Shown: piece by piece, positions 34,455 through 43,541 of the stretch
Layout of the letters: the number at the start of each line of letters is the position of its first letter
Position numbering within the stretch: position 1 is the first letter of the stretch
Assembly: GCF_022829365.1 (NCBI RefSeq)
Contig: NZ_JAKSYJ010000196.1
Location: 1-64,000 of the forward strand
Direction: 5' to 3'
DNA: 64,000 nucleotides
Source of the DNA: Methylobacterium sp. J-077
GTDB taxonomy: Bacteria > Pseudomonadota > Alphaproteobacteria > Rhizobiales > Beijerinckiaceae
The notes under the pieces: model-generated
The model's input: the letters and a program-made list of their open reading frames with translations, nothing else
Told to the model about the DNA's origin: nothing
The model's database searches: none
Translations under genes and position numbers: made by a program

Positions 34455-34889
34455 TCAGGTCCGCCAGGGATGGGCCGGGAGTTCGGTCCGGCCGATCGCC
34501 TGGGCGCCGGCCTCCGCTACGATGTGATCGTTCTCCACCGTCGAGCCGCTGACGCCGATCGCGCCCGACATGACCCCGTCGGCGTCGACGATCGGGATGC
34601 CGCCCGGGAAGGTGATCAACCCGTCGTTGGAATGCTCGATGCCGTAGAGCGGGCCGCCGGGCTGGGACAGCTGGCCGATCTGGCCGGTCATCATCCCGAA
34701 GAACACCGACGTCTTGGCCTTCTTGTGAGCGATGTCGATCGAGCCGACCCAGGCGTCGTCCATGCGGTGAAACGCCTTCAGGTTGCCGCCGGAATCGACC
34801 ACCGCGATGCACATCTGGGTATCGAGCTCTTTGGCCTTCGCCCGTGCCGCGGCGATCGCCCGCTCGGCTTGCTCAATCGTGACGTGCAT
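34455..34889 (-). CDS. GlcG/HbpS-like heme-binding family protein
   Basis: 144 aa from ATG 34889. The GlcG/HbpS (DUF336) pattern is clear: AERAIAAARAKAKELDTQM, IAVVDSGGNLKAFHRMDDAW, DIAHKKAKTSVFFGM, PLYGIEHSNDGLITFPGGIP, ADGVMSGAIGVSGSTVENDH. Family members are small octameric proteins, some of which bind heme or act with corrinoid or glycolate pathways. No partner genes adjoin. A 413-bp gap precedes it. Confidence 0.9.
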   Translation of the reverse strand: MHVTIEQAERAIAAARAKAKELDTQMCIAVVDSGGNLKAFHRMDDAWVGSIDIAHKKAKTSVFFGMMTGQIGQLSQPGGPLYGIEHSNDGLITFPGGIPIVDADGVMSGAIGVSGSTVENDHIVAEAGAQAIGRTELPAHPWRT

Positions 34890-35303
34890 AGTGCCTCCCT
34901 GGTTGGCCCCGGGAATGCACAGGCTCGCGAGACGGTTCCGGCGGGCCCGGGCATCACCCGTTGCGGTTGAGAAGGCCCGAGCGGAGGCTCCCGGTCAACT
35001 CCGGGACCATGTCTGTCGCTCTTTTGGGCTATCGAGGCACGACAGGCCGGGTGCCCGCCTTGCACGGGGTCATGGGCACCCGGCCATGCGGCCGTACCGG
35101 AGACGAAAGGGCAAGAGACCCCGGTACAACGGTAGGACCCGACCGATCCGGCGTGCCAGCCGATGGCGCGCGGAGTTCGGAGCGGGATATGGCCAGCCGC
35201 AGATGGGCTGCGGCGTGCCCGCTGTCACTGATACGTTCGTACCGGTCCGGCCCCGGCAGCGCTCACAAGCGCGTGACCGTGAGGGTTGCCGACGAGAGCC
35301 GCC
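34890..35303. other. Intergenic region
   Basis: 414 bp between the GlcG-like gene and the end of the Mfd-like gene, both on the minus strand. It should include the GlcG promoter. No supported ORF; short self-complementary GC-rich stretches occur near 35050-35095 (GGGTGCCC ... GGGCACCC), which could act as a hairpin. Confidence 0.45.
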
Positions 35304-38300
35304 TCACGTGGCGCGCTCCCGGGCGGCCCGGATGCGGTCGAGGAGGTCGGCCGCCAAGCCGGCGCGGGCCTCCGCGTCGGCACAGGGCCGGCGCCAGACC
35401 ACCCGGCCCTGGCGCAGGACGATCCCGTCCTCGGCAGCCATCGGCGGCAGCGGCCGGTCGGACCGGAGATCGGCCGCGACGCCCTGGGGACCGCCGCTGA
35501 GCCGGGCCACGCCCAGTCCGCAGCAGGCGGCGCGCAGCCGCGCCAGGGTGAACAGGGCCAGGACCGGCGCCGGGGCTGCGCCGAAGCGGTCCTCGACCTC
35601 TCCGGCCAGGGCCTCGATCGCCTCGCCATCGCGCAGGCGCAGCAGCCGCGTGTAGAGGCTGAGGCGGATCTCGGGCTCGGGCACGTAATCCGCCGGGATC
35701 CGGCTCGGCAGCCCGATCTCGATCTCCGGGCTCCAATCCTCGGCCGGCTCGCCCTTGGCGGCGGTCAGCGCCAGCTGCAGCAGGTGCTGGTAGAGGCCGA
35801 GCCCGACCAGCTTGGCGTGGCCGGCCTGGTCCTCGCCGACGAGATCGCCGGCGCCGCGCAGGTCGAGGTCGTGGGCGCTGACCGCGAAGCCGGCGCCGAG
35901 CCGGTCCAACGCCTCCAGGGCGCGCAGGCGCTGCAAAGCTGCGGGCGGGGGCGGTGCGGCCGGATCGCTGAGCAGGTGGACGACGCCGCGCCGCTGGCCG
36001 CGGCCGACCCGGCCGCGCAGCTGGTGGAGCTGGGCCAGGCCGAACCGGGCCGCCTCCCAGACCAGCATGGTGTTGGCCCGGGGGACGTCCAGCCCGCTCT
36101 CCACGATGGCGGTGGCGAGCAGCACGTCGCCGTCCCCGTCGGCGAAGCGGACCATGACCTCGTCCATGGCCGAGGGCTTGAGGTCGCCATGCGCCACAAG
36201 CACGTCGAGGCCCGGCACGAGGCCGCGCAGGCGCTCGGCCATGGGGGCGATGTCCTCGATGCGCGGGCAGACCACGAAGCTCTGGCCGCCGCGGCGATGC
36301 TCGCGGATCAGCGCTTCGTGGATCGCATCGGCATCGAAGGGGGCCACCACGGTCCGGACCGGCTGGCGCATCGCCGGGGGCGTGGCGATCACGCTCAGGC
36401 TCTGGAGACCGATAAGCGCCGCCTGGAGCGTGCGCGGGATCGGCGTGGCGGTAAGCGTCAGCACGTGACCGCCGGCGGCGAGGCGGCGCAGATCAGCCTT
36501 CATCCTGGCGCCGAAGCGCTGCTCCTCGTCGATCACGGTCAGGCCGAGATCGGAAAAGCGCACGCCGCGGGCGGCCAGCGCCTGGGTGCCGACCACGAGC
36601 CGGATCGAGCCGTCGGCCAGACCGGCCCTCACCCGCTTGGCCTCGGCCGGCGAGACCAGGCGCGAGAGCTGCGCGACCTCGATGCCGAACCGGCCGAACC
36701 GGCGGCGCAGGGTCTCGACGTGCTGGCGGGCCAGGACCGTGGTCGGGGCGATCAGGGCAGCCTGTTTGCCGGCAAAAATCGTCGCCGCCAGCGCCCGGAG
36801 CGCGACCTCGGTCTTGCCGAACCCGACATCGCCGCAGACCAGCCGGTCCATCGGACGCCCGGAGGCAAGGTCGGCCATCAGCGCGTCCACCGCGGCGGCC
36901 TGGTCGGGGGTCGGGGCGAAGCCGAAACCGGCGGCGAACCGCTCCATGTCGCGGGGCGGCGGCGCCAGGATTGGGGCCTCGGTGTCCCGGCGGGCGCGGG
37001 CAGATTCCAGCATCACCCGGGCGGTCCGGGCCATGGTGGCCTCGGCCTCCAGGCGGCGGCGGGCCCAGGTGCCGCCGTCGAGCTTGTCGAGGGTGACCGC
37101 GTCGGGCTCCGGGCCGTAGCGCCAGATCCGGTCGGCCTGGGTGACCGGCACCATCAGGATCGCGTCACCGGCAAAGCGAAGACGCAACGCCTCGGAGGGT
37201 TCGTCGTCCGCGCCGACGCCCTGCGGGCTCGCGACGGGCTCCAGCCCCTCGAACACGCACAGGCCGTGGTCGCGGTCGACCGCCACGTCGCCGGGGCGCA
37301 GATCGACTTCACCCATCGGCAGGATCGCCCGGGCGGGGCCCGTCACCGCGGCGTCCGGCCCGAACAGGTCGGCGGCTGCGAACACCGTCGCGCCCCGGGC
37401 CGGGACCCGGAAGCCGGCCCGGATCGGCGCCTCCAGCGCGAGGATGTCGCCTGCCGCCGCCTCGACGAGATCCGACCAGCCGTCGATCAGCCGGACCGGG
37501 CGCTCGGCGATCTTGCCGGCCTGGCGCACGAGGCGCCGGAGCGGCTGGCGCGAGCCGGCCAGCACGACCACGTCGCCGGCCTTCAGCCGCTCGCGCATCG
37601 CCTTGGCGAAGGCGGCCTCCGGCCGGCGATCCCGGGCGAAGACCGGGATCCCGACCGGCTCGGCCGCGGCGTCCGTGGCCATGGCCCGGGTGCGCGCCGC
37701 CATGAGGTCCCGCCACGCCTTGGGCTCGAGGTAGAGACCGCCGCCGTCGGCCGGCCGGCCGCCGCGGGGTGCCCGCCGGGCCCCGGCCTCGTCCATCTGC
37801 TCGTAGAAGGCGTCGACCCGGGCCTGGGTGCCGTCCTCGACCACGAGCCGGGCCTCGGGCACGTAATCCAGCAGGGTGACGAGGCGGGGATAGTAGCGGT
37901 CCAGGCGGTGCTCCTGGCCGGTGAAGGGTTCGAAGCTCTGGCCGGAATCCGGCGCCAGGACGATCTCGGTGGCCGGGTCGATCACCAGATCGGCGACCTC
38001 GGCGACGGAACGCTGCGAGATCGGGTCGTAGGAGCGGATCGCGGTGACCCGGCCGTCGGCGTGCTCGATCCGGCAGGGGCGCGGCGCCGCGGCGGGAAAC
38101 ACCTCGACAGTGCGGCCCCGGACGGCGATCTCGCCCGGCTCGTCGACCCGCTCGTCGAGGATGTAGCCGAGGCGCTGAAGGTCGGCGGTCACGGCGGCGA
38201 CGTCGAGGGGATCGCCGACCCGCAGGGTCACCCGGGCCGTGGCCCAGGTCTCGGGCGGAGGCACCCGCTGGATCAGCGCCGGGGCCGTGGTCAGCACGAA

Positions 38301-38612
38301 GCCCGGCAGGGCGTCGCGGTCGGTGAGCCAGCGCAGCGTGGCGGCCCGAGCGCCCATCATGGCCCGCGACGGCGAGGCATGGTCCAGGGGCAGGCAGTCC
38401 CATTCCGGGTAGACGGCGACCCGCGTCTCGGGGTCGAGGGCCCGGAGCGTTGCGGCCAGCTCCTCCAGCCGCCGGGCGTCGCGGGCGACGTGGACCAGGG
38501 GGGCCGCGTTCTCGGCCAGATCCAGGAGCGCCACCGCGAGAGCGCCGGTCGGCATCAGCGGCGCGTCCTCGGTCTCCGGATGGGTGACCGTCTTCGTCCT
38601 GCGCTTGGCCAT
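35304..38612 (-). CDS. Mfd-like transcription-repair coupling factor (divergent paralogue?)
   Basis: 1102 aa from ATG 38612, near the usual Mfd length of ~1150. N-terminal UvrB-like module (VYPEWDCLPLDHASPSRAMM), a RNA-polymerase-interaction-like Tudor module at ~470-540 (PGDVAVDRDHGLCVFEGLE; FAGDAILMVPVTQADRIW), then the translocase: GDVGFGKTEVALRALAAT (Walker A), VIDEEQRFGARMK, TLTATPIPRTLQAALI, LLATAIVESGLDVPRANTML, LAQLHQLRGRVGRGQRRG, and a TRCF C-terminal domain. The interaction module is shorter and departs from the usual HxxHGIG pattern (DRDHGLCVF). It may be a second Mfd-like protein with a canonical mfd elsewhere; only a whole-genome search can say. Confidence 0.85.
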   Translation of the reverse strand: MAKRRTKTVTHPETEDAPLMPTGALAVALLDLAENAAPLVHVARDARRLEELAATLRALDPETRVAVYPEWDCLPLDHASPSRAMMGARAATLRWLTDRDALPGFVLTTAPALIQRVPPPETWATARVTLRVGDPLDVAAVTADLQRLGYILDERVDEPGEIAVRGRTVEVFPAAAPRPCRIEHADGRVTAIRSYDPISQRSVAEVADLVIDPATEIVLAPDSGQSFEPFTGQEHRLDRYYPRLVTLLDYVPEARLVVEDGTQARVDAFYEQMDEAGARRAPRGGRPADGGGLYLEPKAWRDLMAARTRAMATDAAAEPVGIPVFARDRRPEAAFAKAMRERLKAGDVVVLAGSRQPLRRLVRQAGKIAERPVRLIDGWSDLVEAAAGDILALEAPIRAGFRVPARGATVFAAADLFGPDAAVTGPARAILPMGEVDLRPGDVAVDRDHGLCVFEGLEPVASPQGVGADDEPSEALRLRFAGDAILMVPVTQADRIWRYGPEPDAVTLDKLDGGTWARRRLEAEATMARTARVMLESARARRDTEAPILAPPPRDMERFAAGFGFAPTPDQAAAVDALMADLASGRPMDRLVCGDVGFGKTEVALRALAATIFAGKQAALIAPTTVLARQHVETLRRRFGRFGIEVAQLSRLVSPAEAKRVRAGLADGSIRLVVGTQALAARGVRFSDLGLTVIDEEQRFGARMKADLRRLAAGGHVLTLTATPIPRTLQAALIGLQSLSVIATPPAMRQPVRTVVAPFDADAIHEALIREHRRGGQSFVVCPRIEDIAPMAERLRGLVPGLDVLVAHGDLKPSAMDEVMVRFADGDGDVLLATAIVESGLDVPRANTMLVWEAARFGLAQLHQLRGRVGRGQRRGVVHLLSDPAAPPPPAALQRLRALEALDRLGAGFAVSAHDLDLRGAGDLVGEDQAGHAKLVGLGLYQHLLQLALTAAKGEPAEDWSPEIEIGLPSRIPADYVPEPEIRLSLYTRLLRLRDGEAIEALAGEVEDRFGAAPAPVLALFTLARLRAACCGLGVARLSGGPQGVAADLRSDRPLPPMAAEDGIVLRQGRVVWRRPCADAEARAGLAADLLDRIRAARERAT

Positions 38613-38740
38613 GCTGATCCGAACCTGTCCCGGATGCTGCAAACGCCGGGTGGCGGTCGGGGCTCCCGCCCGAAGCGATCGGGTCCACAGACGCGATGCC
38701 GCATTCGAAAAAGCTTGCGTCCCGAATCCGACCCTTCGGG

Positions 38741-39889
38741 TCAGGCCTCGTCCAGCCAGAGCGCGCCGCTCACCTGCGGGCACCGCAGCACGTGGCGGGC
38801 GCCTTCGGTGAGCGCCCGGTCGGGACCGGGCTGGCGCAGGTAGGTAGCGAGATCGCGGGTGAGGCGCTCCAGCGGGTGGTCGCGCAGGAAGCCCTGCAGG
38901 CCGACCGAGCGCTGCGCCAATTCCAGCAGGTCGAGCCCGGCGCGCTCGACCGCGAGGCGCGCGAGGTTCACGTAGGCGATGATCCCGTCCGGGTCGCCCT
39001 CCTCCCCCACGATGGCGGCCGCCCGCGTCACCCAGAGGCGGGCGGTCTCGGCGGCGATCACGCCCTCGCCGAGGCGGGCGAGCTGATGCGGATCCGCGCC
39101 GCGGCCGGTGGCGACGAGGTGGCCGCGCCACGCGTCGAGCAAAGCCTCCAGGCCGCCGAGCTGAACCGCGAGGAAGCGCCAGGCGCCCCCCGAGAAATGC
39201 GGCTGGGCCTGGTAATCGTCCGGGGCGCCCACGAGGGTGAAGCTTTCGGCGCCGAGCCCGGTGAAATCGACGGTGCCGGTGGCCGAGGCCCGCATCCCCT
39301 GCGCCCGCCAGGCCGACAGGTCCGCCCGCGCGCCGGGTTCGAGGGCGACGACGATCATCTGCGAGCCGCCGGTGGCGGGCTGCGCGGTCACGAGGGCGCG
39401 GGTCACGAACCCCGCCCCCGACGCGAAGGTTTTTACGCCCTTGAGGACCGGGGCAGCGCCGGTGGCGTCGATCGTGAGGCCGTCGCCCGGCGGCTCAGTG
39501 TTCCAGACCCCGAACAGGTGGCCCTGCGCGGCATCGGCGAGCAGGTGGTTGCGGGTCTCGCCGACGGCGTAGCGGGCGACGAGCTGGACCGCGTTGACAT
39601 GGCCCTCGTAGACCCGCCCCAGCGCGAGGCTGCCGGACCCGACATGGGTGAGCACGGCCCGCAGGACCGCCCCGTCCGGCTCCTCGCCGAGGCCTGCGCC
39701 GCCGTCCCGCCGGGGGACCGGCGCGGCGAGCAGGCCGAGCCGGGCCAGCGCCGCCACATCCGCGGCCGGAAAGCCGCCGTCGTGATCGTGGCGTCCGGCC
39801 CAACGCGCCGCGCCGGCCGCGACCGCGCGCGCCGCCGCAACCAGATCGCCACGGGTGTCCCGGACGATGTCGTCGAGTCTGAGGTCCAC
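38741..39889 (-). CDS. Acyl-CoA dehydrogenase-like flavoprotein
   Basis: 382 aa from GTG 39889, chosen because CTGGAG lies 7 nt upstream and the product then begins VDLRLDDIVRDTRG. Resembles the acyl-CoA dehydrogenase/DszC-type fold: GGFPAADVAALARLGLLAAP, VGSGSLALGRVYEGHVNAV, GHLFGVWNTEPPGDGL, GVKTFASGAGFVTRALVT, and helices near the C-terminus (GIIAYVNLARLAVERAGLDL, AQRSVGLQGFLRDHPLERL). The classic catalytic Glu is not evident by eye, so it may be a monooxygenase-like or nonclassical member. It lies 128 bp upstream of the Mfd-like gene; co-transcription is uncertain. Confidence 0.78.
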   Translation of the reverse strand: MDLRLDDIVRDTRGDLVAAARAVAAGAARWAGRHDHDGGFPAADVAALARLGLLAAPVPRRDGGAGLGEEPDGAVLRAVLTHVGSGSLALGRVYEGHVNAVQLVARYAVGETRNHLLADAAQGHLFGVWNTEPPGDGLTIDATGAAPVLKGVKTFASGAGFVTRALVTAQPATGGSQMIVVALEPGARADLSAWRAQGMRASATGTVDFTGLGAESFTLVGAPDDYQAQPHFSGGAWRFLAVQLGGLEALLDAWRGHLVATGRGADPHQLARLGEGVIAAETARLWVTRAAAIVGEEGDPDGIIAYVNLARLAVERAGLDLLELAQRSVGLQGFLRDHPLERLTRDLATYLRQPGPDRALTEGARHVLRCPQVSGALWLDEA

Positions 39890-40184
39890 GCCGGCTCCAG
39901 TTGAAACACGCTCACACGGGCAACCCGCCGCCCCTTCCTGCGATACGGCGTGCGACGATACTGCACATCCTGAAGGCTCGGGCGATGGCGCCGAGCAACC
40001 CCGGCGGCGCGTCGATCTGCGCCGGGCGGATTCGCGTCGCAGAGAGGCCGCGCGTTGTAGGGAGAACCGGCTTAACGAGTTGTCCGGCGGCCGCCGATAC
40101 ATCCCCGTGAGATCGACTTCCATCGACGCACTTGGGGGGGTCGGAGCCGTGGGCTATGACGCAGCCGTGTCGCGGAACGAGACC
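39890..40184. other. Divergent promoter region
   Basis: About 295 bp between the acyl-CoA dehydrogenase-like gene (minus) and the hybrid kinase (plus). No supported small gene and no strong repeat seen. Confidence 0.4.
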
Positions 40185-42230
40185 ATGTCCTGCCCGTCGG
40201 GCTTCGAACGCCACCACCCCCGGCGCCTCGCGGCGCTGCGCAGCTACGCGGTCCTCGACACCCCGCCGGAACCCGCCTGCGACGAAATCGCCCGGATCGC
40301 GGCCGCGGCCTGCGGCACCGCGCTGGCGCGGATCACCTTCGTCGACGCTGACCGGCACTGGACCCAGGCCGTCGTGGGCGCGGACACGCGGGACGGGTTC
40401 TCCGACCCCGGCCCCGACCTCGAGACCCTGTGCCGGGGCGGCGTGTTCGTGCGGCCGGATGGCGGCGCGGGCGCGCCGGGCCCGCGCTTCTACGCCGGCG
40501 TCCCGCTCGTCACCCCCGACGGCTGGGCGATCGGCACGCTCAGCGTCCTCGATCGCGCGCCGCGGCGCCTCACCGAGCCGCAGGCCTCCATCCTGGAGAC
40601 GCTGGCCCGGACCCTCATGCGCCTGCTGGAGGCCCGGCGCGCCGCGGCGGCCCGGCACCGGGACGAGGCTTTGCTGCAGTCCCGGGCGGATCGCCTGGAG
40701 GCGCAGGTCGCCGCCCAGACCCGGGACCGCGACCGGGTCTGGACCCTGTCGCCCGTGCTCAAGATCGTCTCGGCCAGGGACGGGCAGGTCCAGGCGGTGA
40801 ACCCGTCCTGGAGCCGGGCGCTCGGCTGGTCCGAGGCGGAAACCCTGGGTCGGACAGCCCTCGACTTCATCGCCCCCCCGGACCGCGAGGCGGCGGCCGT
40901 GGCGCTCAAGCCCCTCTGCGAGGGCCGCCGGGTCGAGGATGTCGAGCTGGCCTGCACGACCCGCGACGGCGGCTGGCGGCGGGTGCTGTGGACCGTCGTC
41001 CCGGAGGATGGCCTGTTCTACGGCTTCGGGCGCGACATCACCGAGCAGCGCCACGCCGAGGAGGCCCTGCGGCAATCGCAGAAGCTGGAGGCGATCGGCC
41101 AGCTCACCGGCGGCGTCGCCCACGACTTCAACAACCTGCTGACCATCATCCGCTCGTCGGTGGAGTTCCTGCGCCGGCCGGAACTCGCCGAGGAGCGCCG
41201 GCGCCGCTACCTCGACGCCGTCTCCGACACGGTGGACCGGGCCGCCAAGCTCACCGGCCAGCTCCTGGCGTTCGCCCGGCGCCAGGCGCTCAAGCCCCAG
41301 GTCTTCGACATCTGCGAGCGCCTGCGCAGCATCTCCGACATGCTCGATTCGGTCACGGGCGCCCGAATCCACGTGGAGACCGAGCTGCCCGGCACGCCCT
41401 GCTTCGTGCGGGCCGACGAGAGCCAGTTCGAGACGGCGCTGATCAACATGGCGGTGAATGCCCGCGATGCGATGGACGGGGAAGGCAGCCTGACCCTGCG
41501 CCTCGAGAGCGGCCGCCCGATGCCCCCGATCCGCGGCCATGCCGGCGCACCGGGGCCGTTCGTGGCGGTGGTGGTGATCGATACCGGCGCCGGTATTCCG
41601 GCCCCGGATCTTGGCCGGATCTTCGAGCCGTTCTTCACCACCAAGGAGATCGGCAAGGGCACCGGGCTGGGGCTCAGCCAGGTCATCGGCTTCGCCAAGC
41701 AATCGGGCGGCGATATCGACGTGGCGAGCCTGCCCGGGAGCGGCACCCGCTTCACCCTCTACCTGCCGCAGGTCGACGCCCCCGCGGAGGCGGCCGATCC
41801 CGGCCGCGACGACCGGCGCGAGCCGGAGCCGCAGCGGAGCCTGTGCATCCTGGTCGTGGAGGACAATCTCGGGGTCGGGCGCTTCTGCACCCAGATCCTC
41901 GAGGATCTCGGCCATGCGCCGATCTGGGCGAAATCCGCCGAGGAGGCGCTGACCGAGCTGGACCGGACGCCCGCCCGCTTCGACGCGGTCTTCTCGGACG
42001 TGGTCATGCCCGGGATGGGCGGCGTCGCCCTCGCCCGGCAGCTGCAGAGCACCCGCCCGGACCTGCCGGTGGTCCTGACCTCGGGCTACAGTCACATCCT
42101 GGCCACCGACGACGCGCACGGATTCATGCTGGTGCGCAAGCCGTATTCGGCCGAGCAGCTCGCCCAGGTGCTCTACGAGGCGACACAGCGCCGGAATGGA
42201 CGGGGAACCAGGCCTCCGCTCTCCGGTTGA
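40185..42230 (+). CDS. Hybrid sensor histidine kinase (GAF-PAS-HisKA-HATPase-REC)
   Basis: 681 aa from ATG 40185 (GGAACGAG upstream); GTG 40149 in the same frame behind a G-run is an alternative adding 12 residues. Domains in order: GAF ~10-150 (RLAALRSYAVLDTPPEPACD; YAGVPLVTPDGWAIGTLSVL), coiled linker, PAS ~190-300 (KIVSARDGQVQAVNPSWSRA), HisKA with H-box GQLTGGVAHDFNNLL, HATPase with LINMAVNARDAMDGEG, VIDTGAGIPAP and GKGTGLGLSQVIG, and a C-terminal receiver with acceptor Asp in VFSDVVMPGMGG. No membrane segments, so it senses a cytoplasmic signal. No partner regulator adjoins. The sRNA at 42237 begins about 6 bp after the stop. Confidence 0.93.
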   Translation: MSCPSGFERHHPRRLAALRSYAVLDTPPEPACDEIARIAAAACGTALARITFVDADRHWTQAVVGADTRDGFSDPGPDLETLCRGGVFVRPDGGAGAPGPRFYAGVPLVTPDGWAIGTLSVLDRAPRRLTEPQASILETLARTLMRLLEARRAAAARHRDEALLQSRADRLEAQVAAQTRDRDRVWTLSPVLKIVSARDGQVQAVNPSWSRALGWSEAETLGRTALDFIAPPDREAAAVALKPLCEGRRVEDVELACTTRDGGWRRVLWTVVPEDGLFYGFGRDITEQRHAEEALRQSQKLEAIGQLTGGVAHDFNNLLTIIRSSVEFLRRPELAEERRRRYLDAVSDTVDRAAKLTGQLLAFARRQALKPQVFDICERLRSISDMLDSVTGARIHVETELPGTPCFVRADESQFETALINMAVNARDAMDGEGSLTLRLESGRPMPPIRGHAGAPGPFVAVVVIDTGAGIPAPDLGRIFEPFFTTKEIGKGTGLGLSQVIGFAKQSGGDIDVASLPGSGTRFTLYLPQVDAPAEAADPGRDDRREPEPQRSLCILVVEDNLGVGRFCTQILEDLGHAPIWAKSAEEALTELDRTPARFDAVFSDVVMPGMGGVALARQLQSTRPDLPVVLTSGYSHILATDDAHGFMLVRKPYSAEQLAQVLYEATQRRNGRGTRPPLSG

Positions 42231-42236
42231 TGCGAC

Positions 42237-42328
42237 GCAGCATAGCGATGGCGTCGCCGTGCTGCTGCCCCTCGTGGGCGTTTCCTCCCAAGACTTCGGG
42301 CCGCTCTTTCGGGGGCGGTCCTTTTTTT
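42237..42328 (+). ncRNA. alpha-r8/MmgR-like small RNA, copy 2
   Basis: Starts six bases after the kinase stop. 5' hairpin closed by GCAGCA/UGCUGC with the same inner GCGA UGGCG UCGC as copy 1, second hairpin GCCC..GGGC, exposed UUUCCUCCC, and a terminator hairpin with UUCG loop running into seven U (42322-42328). All closing base pairs of the first stem differ from copy 1 yet still pair, which is covariation. I see only a poor -10/-35 upstream, so it may be made by its own weak promoter inside the kinase gene or be cut from the kinase mRNA 3' end, serving also as its terminator. Confidence 0.78.
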
Positions 42329-42383
42329 GTTCGTGCCCGGCGTTCGGCCGACAGGGACCAACGTCGCCTGCGGCCGAAAGTTC

Positions 42384-43445
42384 TCAAGAACTTCTCAGCC
42401 TTCGGTGGCGCGGATCGGATTCTGATCCGGTGTCCAGCGCCAGCAATGCGAAGGTCGCGAGCCAGTGCTCGCCCATGTAATCGCCGGTCACGTGCGGGAG
42501 GCCGGCCTCCAGATGCGTCTCGGCGGCGGCCTGAAGCGGCTGGCGGCGGGGATCGTCCCGGTCCAGGGCGGCGGCGAGCGCCCGGAAACACCAGGCGCGG
42601 CTGAGGTTCAGCCCGTCGAGATGGGCGATCTTGCCGTCGCTGCGGTCGGTCACGGTGGCGGGCCGGAACAGGGTCGTGGGCCGCCCCGCGGCGAGATCCG
42701 GCAGGAACCGGTCGAACCAGGGCCGGAATCTTTCCGCCGGCAGGAGCCGGCGCAGGCACTCGGCCTCGATCAGCGCGGAGGACAGGAAGTCGTCGCCCCC
42801 CGGCTCGCCCCAGGCCGGGCAATCCGTGTCCGCCCCGTACCAGCGCTCGGCGGTGCGCAGAAGCAGGTCGGACAGGGATGCGTCCTGCGCGCCCTCGGCG
42901 TAGTCGGCCGCCAGCCGCAGCGCGAAGGCGGTGTTGAAATGCGTCCCCACCCGCACCGGATAGGGGGCGACCGGCAGGAAGTCCCGGACCCGCTGCGCGA
43001 TCATCCCGGTGAGCGGCGCCAGGGCCTCGGCCCAGCGGCGCTCGGGCAGGCGGGACAATGCGTCGGCGAGCTTCAGGAGCCAGGCCCAGCCATAGGGCCG
43101 CTCGTAGCCCCGGGCGGTCGGGGCGGCGAAATAGGCGCATTCCCCGGCAATCTTGTCGGGTACCAGTTGCGCGTCGAACTGCGTGCGGATCGCTCCGGCC
43201 TGCGCGCCGTCCGGAAACAGCCGCAGCACCCGCGCCAGCAGCCAGTATCCGTGGACGCAGGAATGCCAATCGTAGCTGCCGTGGAAGACCGGATGCAAAG
43301 CCGCGGGGGTGCGCGCATCCTCGGGGCCGGCCAGGACATGGCCGGGCTTGTTGGGATATTCGCGGCTGACGTGTCCGAGGGCAAGTGCCGCGAAGCGGGC
43401 GCCGATCTCCGGGGTGAGCGCGTTCGGCATCGCGAGACGTCCCAT
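42384..43445 (-). CDS. DUF2891-family protein
   Basis: 353 aa. Matches the DUF2891 pattern: LALGHVSREYPNKPGHVLAG, HPVFHGSYDWHSCVHGYWLL, YERPYGWAWLLKLADAL, YPVRVGTHFNTAFALRLAAD, GEPGGDDFLSSALIEAECL, HLDGLNLSRAWCFRALA, VTGDYMGEHWLATFALLAL. The repeated His/Trp/Asp motifs suggest an alpha/alpha-barrel enzyme, perhaps acting on sugars, but no activity is established that I know of. ATG 43445 is used; a later ATG (MPNALTPE) five residues in is possible. Convergent with the sRNA. Confidence 0.85.
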   Translation of the reverse strand: MGRLAMPNALTPEIGARFAALALGHVSREYPNKPGHVLAGPEDARTPAALHPVFHGSYDWHSCVHGYWLLARVLRLFPDGAQAGAIRTQFDAQLVPDKIAGECAYFAAPTARGYERPYGWAWLLKLADALSRLPERRWAEALAPLTGMIAQRVRDFLPVAPYPVRVGTHFNTAFALRLAADYAEGAQDASLSDLLLRTAERWYGADTDCPAWGEPGGDDFLSSALIEAECLRRLLPAERFRPWFDRFLPDLAAGRPTTLFRPATVTDRSDGKIAHLDGLNLSRAWCFRALAAALDRDDPRRQPLQAAAETHLEAGLPHVTGDYMGEHWLATFALLALDTGSESDPRHRRLRSS

Positions 43446-43541
43446 GCGGCACCGGGTGCTTTGCCGGCGCGGTCCGAGACGGTTATCGCACGCGGGGCGA
43501 GCCGGGCAGCCCCCGGCGCCCCAGCCTCATCGGGTCCTTCC

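Noticed and set aside
35286..38843. 1185-codon plus-strand open frame
   Set aside because: Shadow of the Mfd-like gene, which has intact helicase motifs on the minus strand.
38741..39889. Acyl-CoA dehydrogenase-like and Mfd-like genes as one functional operon
   Set aside because: The 128-bp gap and unrelated functions give no support for a shared role.
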